A stretch of 64,000 nucleotides of DNA from Branchiostoma belcheri (taxonomy: Eukaryota; Chordata; Leptocardii; Amphioxiformes; Branchiostomatidae). This document shows, in pieces, positions 39,001 through 48,800 of the stretch (position 1 is the stretch's first letter; each line of letters opens with the position of its first letter). The position numbers and the translations under genes are program-made. Location: NCBI RefSeq assembly GCF_001625305.1, contig NW_017804242.1, positions 2,817,197-2,881,196 on the forward strand, given 5' to 3'. The notes beneath the pieces are model-generated. The model had not been told where the DNA came from. It searched no databases and worked only from the letters and a program-made list of their open reading frames with translations.

Positions 39001-39080
39001 GAGTCCCTCATCATTATTCAATTTCTGTGGGTTAACTAAATGCCGCAACAGACTTAGTTATATGCCAAGGCAGTTTAAGG
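36035..39080. other. 3' region of SIRT2 and AT-rich spacer
   Basis: No further coding exon recognised; open frames are short and AT-rich. The first part is SIRT2 3' untranslated sequence (an ATTAAA occurs near 36409). A perfect long hairpin at 36640-36747 is listed separately. The part next to 39081 should contain the 3' untranslated region of the first PPC gene (-). Confidence 0.5.
36640..36747. repeat. Perfect 37-base-arm inverted repeat (hairpin)
   Basis: Arms at 36640-36676 and 36711-36747 are exact complements over 37 bases; each contains GTGGGGCAAGGGGAGTC or its complement. The loop is 34 bases. Pairing extends by a T-G wobble at the inner end. The arms are richer in G and C than the surroundings. 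No flanking duplication is visible. As RNA it would form a long perfect stem. Confidence 0.9.
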
Positions 39081-39800
39081 TCAGACTTCAGTTCCCATTT
39101 GGTGGTTGAGCCTCTTGCTGACCACCAGTTCGGGGAAGCCTGTCCTGTCGTCCATCTCCCTGCGGTAGGTCAGGTTGCTGCACTCCCCGATCACAATCTC
39201 TGCCGTGGTGAAGACGGTCAGGTTGCCCATCACATGGCCACCAATAACAGCCCCGTCCTTGTCAGCCAATGAGACGTGGAGATGGCAGCTGTTGTTTAAG
39301 GTACCCACCAATGAAACAATCTCGTAGCGCTGGTCCAGCTCAATGACCTGACAAATACATGACGTTCAGTTACAAAAGAAATACTTTGAAGTGATGCATT
39401 TTTGTAATATTCAGAATATTCTTTTTGGGCTGGTTGAATAAAGCACCCTCTCATCTATGGCCTCTTGTCAAGTGCCTGTGACATACATGTACACATTTAC
39501 ACAGTAAATCAAACAGAAGCAGGTCAGCAACCATCTATACAATCAATCAATCAATCAATACCCCAATACCTTCTACATGTGCTATGCAGGGATCCATGGA
39601 AGGAAAAATTCCTGCCTCACCTCGTTTGGTTTTTCTGCTGTGGCATTAGCCAGCCGCAACTTGGCACTGGAGACACTGCCGACACAAGTCATCACGAAAG
39701 GCGCCTTCAGTCTCTTCTCTTCTACAAACTTCTGCAGCGCAGACTTGATCTCCTCCCCGGGACCCAGGCGCAACGTGAAACACACAAGGGGGCTTGCCAT
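39081..39800 (-). CDS. PPC/DUF296-domain protein, copy 1
   Basis: Single-domain PPC (plant and prokaryote conserved, DUF296) protein of 148 residues in two exons, 39621-39800 and 39081-39347, joined in phase 0. The domain fills the whole protein: FTLRLGPGEEIKSALQKFV and FVMTCVGSV at the start, then RYEIVSLVGTL and the signature HLHVSLADKDGAVIGGHV (residues 82-99), followed by TVFTTAEIVIGE. In plants the domain is found with AT-hooks (AHL proteins) and forms trimers; bacteria and archaea have stand-alone versions. There is no AT-hook, signal peptide or membrane segment here. The function in animals is not known to me, so none is assigned. Some automatic annotations call such animal proteins GlmU-like, which the domain does not support. 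The start at 39800 has a good ATGG context. A tandem paralog lies 2 kb upstream on the same strand. Confidence 0.9.
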
Positions 39801-39952
39801 GGCCTAAGTGGGATCAACACAAGCAATAAGATGAAAGCAAACTAATCCGATTTTCCTCCATGTATATACGCAATGCCAGCCTGAAATCCTTACAAATATG
39901 AGAGAAGAAGGAACCGTCTTGCAATCTATATTCATTTCCCCTCGCAGTATGT

Positions 39953-39997
39953 GGGTCATATGACCTTCCGATACGGCCTACATTAGCAGGAAGGTCA
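39953..39997. promoter_or_regulatory. Inverted AGGTCA-type half-sites upstream of PPC copy 1
   Basis: GGGTCA and TGACCT (39953-39966) form an inverted repeat with a 2-base spacer, and a third AGGTCA follows at 39992-39997. The segments ATATGACCTTCC and GGAAGGTCATAT also form a perfect 12-base inverted repeat. AGGTCA is the nuclear-receptor half-site. It lies about 155-200 bases upstream of the start codon at 39800. Binding is a hypothesis only. Confidence 0.35.
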
Positions 39998-41029
39998 TAT
40001 ATCCTCATCATCTGTTGGAAAAACACACGTTAGTTGACAGGAAAAGTGCCTGTACAAAAATTCAACAACATCCATCACCATGTAGGGAGAATAGACGTTG
40101 TGCCTTCAGCTGTCTGCCTTTATCTGTGTTCCGATCAGCGAGGAATCAATCCCGACAGCTGTCCCTGCCATGTGCATGATGTGGAATTATGCAGGGACAC
40201 TACCGGTACAAATGGCAAGCTGAGCACCAGACTTATCAGGGCACGCATCCCGACTGTCACTGGTTCTCATCACCGATGGAAAAATCAATGTCACGTTGTC
40301 ACTTTAATGGTATCAAAATCTAGTAGCAGATGGTTGGGAGAAAAACAAATTAATAGACTCTTTCCGTGGCACCCAGGCGTACTAATTCCTAGGTAATCCT
40401 TAGCCCCAGTCACATTCTTCATGATTTGACTGAAGGTTTTGTGTCACCAACAGGTTTGCAAGTAAAGCAGTGCAGATCACACCTCTGTAGCCCCAATTAC
40501 CAGCACCTGGCCTGCCTTGTGCTGCCGGGACATGAATAATCCTGCTTTTCCTGCAGCACAGAGTGAACGTAACTACATCATGTACATTCCACAGACTGTG
40601 TATGTTCCACTTAACCACTGCGGGCAAATCCCGTCAGAAATGCACATGCCATTACTGACACTAGCCTTGGGATATCAGCTGCCCATGGAGATGTCATGTT
40701 ACACTGCAGCTGGAGCAATGAAAATTAAGCACTTGGCACACTAACCATGTTTGAAATGTAGTAAACAATGCATATTTCATGCATATTTGTTAGTCTATGG
40801 AAATTGAGCAAATGTTAGCATTAAGCGCAAATCATATTATTTAATTTATCAATTACTTTTAAATATAATTTGATAGATTTGATGATAATGTAAATTGCAG
40901 ATTCTATAGGGTTCATTCATTTTTTTTTAATTTTCATAGTTTATACATACATGTACCTGTTGTAGATACATTTTGAGCAGGAATGCTTCCACATCTTTTT
41001 AACTCATACATACATCCAACCCTGTGTAT

Positions 41030-41115
41030 GCCTTCATAAACTACACAAACACACATGCACACACAAGCACACATACGCCCATGCAAACATAAACACACAC
41101 TCACAAACATGCGCC
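41030..41115. repeat. CA-rich simple-sequence tract
   Basis: Interrupted (CA)n with CACACAAGCACACAT-like units between the two PPC genes. It is a simple repeat without a clear unit boundary. Confidence 0.6.
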
Positions 41116-41822
41116 ATTAATAATACGTATATATACAGACACTCAGAATCTGAGTGTATACAATGTTGTATATATGACACAATAAAATTCATATTACATT
41201 GTCAAATGAATGAATAAATGTGGTTGTAATAAAATAGACAACACAGGTAATAAGACTGCAGTCAAAATACAAGAGTTTGGCTCTAAATATTAAAATCCCA
41301 ACCCAATTAGAAGCTCTAGATTATGAAATTGTGTGTTACTATCAATAAAATGAATGTACACCCTACATTTCTGTTAATCTAAGGAGGACATGGTGCAATG
41401 TTAACCAATTGACTAGTACCCAACATAACACCAGGAGGGAATAGCACTTTTCACATTATTATACCTTAATCTAATCTCAAACATATAAGGCACCTATCAA
41501 AATATAAAAAAAACATATCCATAGATGGTAAAAAAAATGATAATGTAACAGAAAATGGTCTAATGAAGGTTAGACACCCAGATAATGAGATACACAAGGA
41601 AACTGACAAAAAGTAGTGGATACTACTTGAAATGACAGTTTTCAAACCCTATCCAGTTGATTGAGTAACAATGTGTGGGTCCTTCTACATGTAACAGTAT
41701 TGTAGAGGCCAATATGGCACTTCCACTGTCCCTGATCAAATTTCCTAAATAGGTATCAACAATTGTAATGAATACAATGTCTGGCAAATTGACTGATACT
41801 GCTGTAGTTGGTAGACTTCTGT

Positions 41823-42601
41823 TCAGAGTTTCTGGTTGAGCCTCTTGTTGACCACGAGTTGCGGGAAGCCTGTCTCCTCCTCCATCACCCGACCATAGCT
41901 TTCCTTGGTGCTCTCCCCGATCACAATCTCTGCCGTGGTGAAGACGGTCAGGTTGCCCATCACATGGCCGCCAATAACAGCCCCGTCCTTGTCAGCCAAT
42001 GAGACGTGGAGATGGGTGCCATCGTTCAGAGTACCCACCAATGAAACTATCTCGTAACGCTGATCCAGCTCAATGATCTAGCAAAAATATATCCAGGTAT
42101 CAAATAAATATGACTTACTTGTTACGTAATGATTTTTTTCTGGTAGGCAGTTCAAGACTTTAGGTCTGACGGCAGTGAGCTCCGACCTTAATACTGTCCA
42201 TATTTATCATGAGCACTTTAATTCTGAGCTATGCTTTTGCCTATTGCCTTACAACATTATACCTGCATCAAGGACATTGATCTGAGCCTCCACCGCCATG
42301 TACAAATACAGGACACCAAACGACAAGCCCGAACCACACGGGAATATATAACACCTTGACTCCCTCCAGACTCACACACGAGCCTCCAAAGCATGACAAC
42401 CCTGCCTACCTCGTGCTTACCGACACCTGATTTGTCTGGCATGGCTTTGGCCAGTCGCAGTTTACCGCCTGAAACACTGCCCACACAGGTCATAACGAAC
42501 GGCGCCTGCAGTTGTTTCTCTTGGACAAACTTCAGCAGCGCAGATTGGATCTCCTCCCCGGGACCCAGGCGCAACGAGAAACAAACAACGGGACTTGCCA
42601 T
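41823..42601 (-). CDS. PPC/DUF296-domain protein, copy 2
   Basis: Tandem paralog of the PPC gene at 39081-39800, with the same two-exon structure and intron position: 42410-42601 and 41823-42077, again 148 residues. Exon 1 encodes ASPVVCFSLRLGPGEEIQSA and ends KSGVGKHE, four residues longer than copy 1. Exon 2 carries RYEIVSLVGTL, HLHVSLADKDGAVIGGHV and TVFTTAEIVIGE. The C-terminus is four residues shorter than in copy 1. An alternative donor (GTAAGC, 13 bases earlier) would break the frame, so the phase-0 donor at 42409/42408 is chosen. A 102-base segment of exon 2 differs from copy 1 at one synonymous base, whereas the flanks have diverged. Function unknown, as for copy 1. Confidence 0.9.
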
Positions 42602-42661
42602 GGTCTAAGTGTTGCCAAGTGAAGAAACATCTGCCACGTAAACAGCAAAGGTGACTCAAAC

Positions 42662-42830
42662 CAAGGACATTATACACACAATGTCCTTGCTCAAACATAG
42701 ATGTAATTTATCTCTTCAGCTACGCCCCCTTTTTTTTACTACTGTAGTTGTCATCCACAGCACACAATTTCACTTTTCAATCTGCATTGCATTTTTACCT
42801 GAATCAAGGACATTATATATAATGTCCTTG
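42662..42830. repeat. Pair of CAAGGACATT palindromes
   Basis: 42805-42830 is a perfect 26-base palindrome (CAAGGACATT, ATATAT, AATGTCCTTG). 42662-42689 has the same 10-base arms around an 8-base spacer. The half-motif ATCAAGGACATT also occurs at about 42268, and inverted at about 46106. Repetition of the same arms within 4 kb suggests a small mobile repeat. The pair lies within 230 bases upstream of the PPC copy 2 start codon. Confidence 0.7.
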
Positions 42831-43035
42831 CCTTAATGATACTGAAAGACAGTTAACATTGCATACCGGTACCCAAGATATCTTTGTAACTGTAATGCAG
42901 GGGAAGTGAGACAAAGTTTCTTACCACTGTTTTATCACCTTTCTGAGACGTGCTGGTCAAATTCCAGTCCAAAATGCCTTGGGCAAAATGTGTGGCCAAG
43001 CCCAAGGTGCCCCAGGCTCTGTGCTCAGCTCATTA

Positions 43036-44332
43036 GGGGGGCCCCCAAGCCCTTTTCCGTAGAGCGTAATCGGCCGTTTTAATTCTACGTAGAGCGTAGA
43101 CGGACCCTCTAATTCAACGTAGAGTGTAATTGGCGAATTTGGCGTAGAGCGTAATTCGCTGTTTTAATTCTACGTAATGCGTTGTAGCTATCGGGAATTA
43201 ACCGTAAAGCGTAATTGATTAATTGTGCGTAGAGCGTAATCCAAGCCGCAAACGGGAACTCGAGGCCTCGCAAGTGCCGGGTTGTCGCGGCGCTCGAGGT
43301 CTTTCTTGCTTTACCCCCTTCTATACAATCGAACAATCCACTAGACTTGTTCCCAGAGCCATACACAAGAACAAGGCAACACATGGGAATGATCCCACAA
43401 TGCGCTGGGTACGAGATTGACCTTACCATCGGTGACGTACAGGAGGACCATTGGCCAAACGCCACAGATGGCCACAGATGAAGAGGGTAGAAGGCCTTAG
43501 AACCACATGACTTGTAAGGCCCAATAGGGGCCCTCAAGACGTTTCTTAGCGGGAACATCATTGCTGATCAATGGCCAGGGTAATGGAGGACACTCCCGAA
43601 AAGAGCAATGTCATCCCCGTCATTGTGCGGGTGATGGGTAACGCGGGACAGTCAGCAATCGGCAGCTGAGTCGTTTTGACAAATTACACTGTATTGTTTG
43701 CGGCCTTTTCTACCTTCGGACGACAACCCCACAAGGCTCAAAGGTCCACTTTTTGGTCCACTTTTTATCTAAAGGTCCAAGACTTTTCTTTAAAAGATGA
43801 ACTGATTCGTGTCACCAGCAAGGCTGGAATCCGTTGTAGGAAAACTGCTCACTTTGTCATTGAAAAAGTTATCTCTGATTTTTTCTTTGAAACCCTCTAA
43901 AAACGCAGGAAATGCCATTTCAGAAGGTTCATTTTTCAAAGTTGGCCCCCCTTCAAAATTCTGGCTACGGCCATGTTACCTCCATTCACGGATCTCCCTC
44001 CGATCTTCGGGCGATCGACTCGCGGTCAAGTTGGTACCTGCGGTAATACTGAATACCCCGTTTTGTATTCTATACTTTCAATGTATAAGGAAGTGACCGC
44101 CGGTTACTACTTTTAATTCAAGTTATGTCACCTCTACATGTAATAAATCAAAAGGTTTTCACGCAAACATGTAGTTGCTAGGTGATTGTCAGATTGAGTT
44201 CTGCATAGTGCGTCCGGAATCTTTCGAATTTAGCGTAGAGCGTAGAGAGGCGTCCGGAATTCAGCGTAATACGTAGCCGGCTCTCAAAATTTAGCGTAGA
44301 GCGTTGTCGGGACCCCCCCTTGGAGGCCCCCC
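43036..44332. mobile_element. Non-autonomous DNA transposon-like element with terminal inverted repeats
   Basis: The left end reads GGGGGGCCCCCAAG (43036-43049); the right end read on the minus strand is GGGGGGCCTCCAAG (44332-44319), 13 of 14 identical. ATTA flanks both ends as a direct repeat (43032-43035 and 44333-44336), a likely 4-base target duplication. Next to both ends lie copies of CGTAGAGCGTAAT-like units: about seven or eight at 43057-43245 and three or four at 44230-44305. Such subterminal repeats are typical transposase-binding sites. Internal open frames (longest 150 codons at 43109-43561, minus) resemble no transposase. The superfamily is undetermined. Confidence 0.65.
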
Positions 44333-44337
44333 ATTAG

Positions 44338-44650
44338 CTTTGCCGAGGTTATGTTTTCGTGTATGTGTGTGTCTGTGTGTGTGTGTCTGTAAACACGATA
44401 ACTCAAGAAGGCTTCAATGGATTGACTTGATATTTGGTATGTGGGTGCTTGTGATTGATGAGACCTGGAAATGATTACATTTTGAGGCCCCTAGCCGCGT
44501 CATATGGTACTGCAGCTGAACTTCCGGTTTTAATATCCCATTACCTAGACATGCTAGGGTCACGAAATTTTGATGATAGGTAGCTCTTGTGCTGTAGAAG
44601 AAGTGACGCAATTGCGCCATACGACCCCACATGTAGGTTTATGACTACAA
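44338..44650. repeat. Interspersed repeat with a GT-rich head
   Basis: Starts GCTTTGCCGAGGTTATGTTT, then a (GT)n-like tract, then TAAACACGATAACTCAAGAA and a moderately GC-rich body. This arrangement resembles a widespread repeat I know from marine invertebrate genomes, recalled only as a pattern. There is no coding content. It abuts the inverted-repeat element exactly at its right-hand ATTA. Confidence 0.45.
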
Positions 44651-45768
44651 GCAAATGAGTACGGTTTACTGATCATCAGTAATGTTACTTGACAACTCCT
44701 TGGGCTTGAATTCACCAGTTGTGAACAGCCTTTTGTGTAACCTTCATCCATGTTGAACCATAACTTGATTACATCCTCCACATTCAATTTGAGGCTGTTG
44801 CAGTCCACTCCTAAACAAATGATCATGGCAATCTGATTTTCTATCCGTGAAGATTTGGTTGACACATTAAGTGGTTACTTCCTGTAATGTCAGATATTAT
44901 ATACAAACATACTCCATTTCCGTTTCTTAACAATAGCATGGTATCACTTTTTTTTTACAATTTCGCGATACTTATGATACCTGATATCAAGGGGGCTTAA
45001 TTTTTAAGGTCCTTGCTGATATGCACACAACTATCATATATTTCATGTGGAATAAAAATGAATGATATTATACTGCTGTAAAATAATAAATTTGCATCAA
45101 CCTGAGCAATGTATGTCTTTCTCGGTGACCAGAAAAATTACAATTAAAACATCATTTCACACAACATAATCAATTGCTCAGGTCAACATATAATGTTACA
45201 TTCCTTCTAATTTCTAAATGAATACTACTATACCAGTGATGTGAATTATAAGCAGATAAGATTTCAAGCTACATCACGAATGTACAGACGAGTAAACACA
45301 CTCTGTCGCGCTGATTGAACCAAGGCGGTTAGAGAGCCTCCTTGATTGAACACTGCGATCTTTGACTCAGTGTGCCTGCTCCTCTTGGTCCAGACTCTAT
45401 ATGAGCTCCTTTATTCAGGACAGCTGATCCAGGCAAACCTTCAGGTTGACCTTTAGAAATACAATCGACCTAAATATATGCTGTATACTAGTATATCTAC
45501 ACACGACGCCATACTTAGCCTTGCGCATCCCTACACTATACAGAAAATTCATATTCCATGGGAGACACAAATTCATATTTCAATGTAAATTAAACAAATT
45601 AACATAATCAATAATGATGGAGGGTTGATTATCTCACAAATTATTTGCACAGTAATTATGAATAAGATGCAGCTCTGCTTACCATTCCTGAAATTCTGTA
45701 GTTTTGGAGCTAAATATGCAGCCTGCCCGGTCCTGTGCCGTTCCAGTCCCAGATGATTAGGATGATAA

Positions 45769-45776
45769 TTTCGCGC
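45769..45776 (+). promoter_or_regulatory. E2F-like site upstream of UBR7
   Basis: TTTCGCGC matches the E2F consensus and lies 54 bases before the UBR7 start codon. Use is untested. Confidence 0.3.
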
Positions 45777-45829
45777 TTTTTTTATCAGCTGTTGACCCTT
45801 GACCCCACCTATCATTCCGTCACCACAAC

Positions 45830-48800
45830 ATGGCGGAGGCGGGAAGTTCTGGCACCAAGCGGCCGTTCTCTGAGGTCGACAATGACGAGGAACAGGAAGG
45901 GGTGTCTATGTTAGACGTCCTGGAGGAAGATGAAGAACTCGAGGAGGCTGCTTCGGCAGTCCTTGGTGGCAGCGATGACCAGCACTGCACCTACATCCAG
46001 GTAAAACTCTTCTTACCGCCTCCCATGTTTGTCATGCTACAAAATCCATGACAATGGCTGTCAACAGTTCTAGAACAAAGCCTTCACACATCGCGAGCTC
46101 TATGGATATAGAATGTCCTTGATCTTATAATAATAGGTTAAGACCAAAGATTAGACTTACCAGAGTACCTAAGTTTATACTGGCAGTGAAATAAATTTGA
46201 TTATGTTCCAAAGTTAACGGTTTTGTCTGGAAATATAATTTGTTTGGTCTGGTTTATGATTTGTTTGTGCAAGTGAAGGAGGTTAAAACGAGTCCTTGTT
46301 AACGTCATGATTATGTCCATGGGCGAAACATTAACTTCACGTGGAAGGCAATGAAATGAAGATGTAGGGTTTTAAACTTAACTACTAGTAAATAATATCC
46401 ATCATAAAGAAGCCTGCTGAGAGGGGGGGAGTCAACATGGGAGCCTGAACATGGATCATTTCTTACTTACTTTAATACTTATTATTTATGTTTGTATGGA
46501 TTTGGTTCTTATCCGTGACCCCTCCCCTCAACTTCTACCTTGTTGAAAAGCGGCCTTGTGCCGAACAAGCATTCGAAGGAAAATAAAGGCTTTGACTTGA
46601 CTTGATTTCCATGTGACTGTGAGATGCCCCACATGTTGTTCCCCAGGGCTACCTCCCCAGACAGGCCCTGTACGCCTGTGGCACCTGCACACCTGAGGTG
46701 ATGGACCCCGCCTGCATCTGTCTGGCCTGCAGCTACGAGTGCCATGAGGGACATGAGCTCTACGAGCTGTACACCAAGAGGTAACTAACATGCTTGTAAT
46801 GTCTAACCTGGATGCCAGCTTTATTAGTCTAATCCCACTGATCGCTTCCCTTGTCAACAGGATATACATGTGTAGCAGGCAGTTGTAAGTTCACCGTATG
46901 TTACATTGTAATACTACAAACTTACGATCCTCATAGAATTGTGGTACCTGACAGACAGAACCAACTGTTCATCGTTCGAACAGCTGATCCTGTTCCAAAG
47001 CGCTTCAGAATTAAGTTAGTTGAGTTTAGTAGACTAAAAATAACAAGGCTGGCATCCAGGCTATGTGACACTAGGGTTTTGATTTAATTATAGATGTTGC
47101 ATTTGATTAAAAAGTAGATCATGCTGCTTTGGGCTCTGTCTGTGGATTTAAATGCAACACCATGGTTAAGTTTGACAAAGTCTATTCACCTGTTAAGTCA
47201 ATAAGATTACATCCATATGGCCATGCAATGATTTGTAACAGGGCACTTCGCTCAGAGATTATTCACTGAAACCAATGATTGAAAAGTTTCCTCCATTGTA
47301 ACACTGGCTTGTGTTGTATTTTACCATCTGCAGGAACTTCAGGTGTGACTGTGGCAACAGCAAGTTTCCAGACAACAAATGTAAACTGGATCCGGTGAGT
47401 GGGCTGTTGTATCAACTTGACATCTTGTTGTGTTTTTGTGTAAGAAAATTAACCTTAATGGCCAAGCCATTGCCACATTTTGTGAACATCATTATGTTTA
47501 CCAAAGGAAAACATATTGTTTTTACTCAGTTTCTTCCTCCTCTTCTGTTCCAAACACTAACCTCTGACCTGGCCAATGGCATGATTTGTTGACGTCTGCC
47601 ACCATGGTGACTGGTGTTGGGTTACATAATGTTGCAATTTCATGGTCTGCTCTACTCCTGTCACCATGTACTAGTAGTACATGTACTAGTATGTGGATGT
47701 GTTTAAGTAAAAATTAACAGGGCAGACCATGTCCAAAGGTAAACATTATACATTTGCTTTGGTAATGTTACTTCTCTAGTTTCTTATTGTGTTTTTAGTC
47801 ATACATATATATATAGCATGCTGCTAACAAGACACATTTCCATTGTTTAACCTACAGAACAAGGCACCTGTCAACCCTGACAACAAGTATAACCATAACT
47901 TCCATGGTCTGTACTGCATCTGTGATCGACCCTATCCAGACCCTGATGATGAGGTGGGTAGACAAGACACAGGAAAGAGTACTTCTGGAGGCTCCTTTAT
48001 TTATAGCCTTTATCTGTGTGGTGACAGGGCTGATACAGACCATACCGTGAATTACAAAGTTCTGTGCATAAGAGACCACTGATTGTGGTATCAAATGTAA
48101 ATTTGGACATTATACATTGTTGACGAACACCACATTGTTGACTAAAACCAAATTTAGACATTGTAGATATGGGGCAGATTTGTACACCATGTCTATTGTT
48201 CTATTGTACTTGAATTGTAATGTATATTGCTACTGATCTGGTCACCCATTTTTTGTCCCTGTAGATAGAGGATGAGATGATCCAGTGTGTGGTTTGTGAG
48301 GACTGGTATCACGGGCGTCACCTGAGCTGCAGCCCTCCCTCCTCAGTCAGCTACCAGGAGATGGTGTGTGGAGCCTGCATGAAGAGATGCAGCTTCCTGT
48401 GGGCCTACACTGTACATAGCATTGGTGAGTAGCCCCATCTGCTGCACTTGTTGACTTAGAATCTTAAGATTCTGGGTTCGATTCCCAAGCAGGCCCCAAT
48501 GTTGTGCCCTTTGGAAGGGAACTGGTACATCTATTTCCTCACTCAATTCAAGTAAGAATGAGTATGTAGCTTAAGTTAGGGATGTCGTTGTGGATGGGAT
48601 ACATGTAAGGAGAGTCTCACCATGAGCATGTAAAAGAAGCCACCACACTTCTTAATAAGAATAACAGTCCTTCCCGGTGTGAATGCCAGAATGGGTCAAA
48701 CTTAACATCCTAATCTTAATGCAGCTTGAAATCAATAACATGATTTCTCTTAGTAGTTGCTATACCCTGCTTTTTTATGCTCATGTAGAAACTACAGTTG

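Larger units (their letters stand above)
39801..41822. other. Spacer between the two PPC genes
   Basis: No coding exon recognised. It should include the promoter of copy 1 and the 3' untranslated region of copy 2. It contains AGGTCA-type inverted half-sites at 39953-39997 and a CA-rich simple-sequence tract at about 41030-41115, followed by a small palindrome (ACACTCAG / CTGAGTGT, 41139-41157). The 40800-41800 part is AT-rich. Confidence 0.5.
42840..45829. other. Repeat-rich spacer between PPC copy 2 and UBR7
   Basis: No host gene recognised. It contains a 1.3 kb inverted-repeat element (43036-44332), then a GT-rich interspersed repeat (44338-44650), then AT-rich sequence. A weak inverted repeat (CCTGAGCAA ends) lies at 45104-45187. 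The UBR7 promoter must occupy the last few hundred bases. Confidence 0.5.

Noticed and set aside
43109-43561. 150-codon minus-strand open frame inside the inverted-repeat element
   Set aside because: It has no transposase motif or other recognisable domain, and part of its length is just the subterminal repeat read through.
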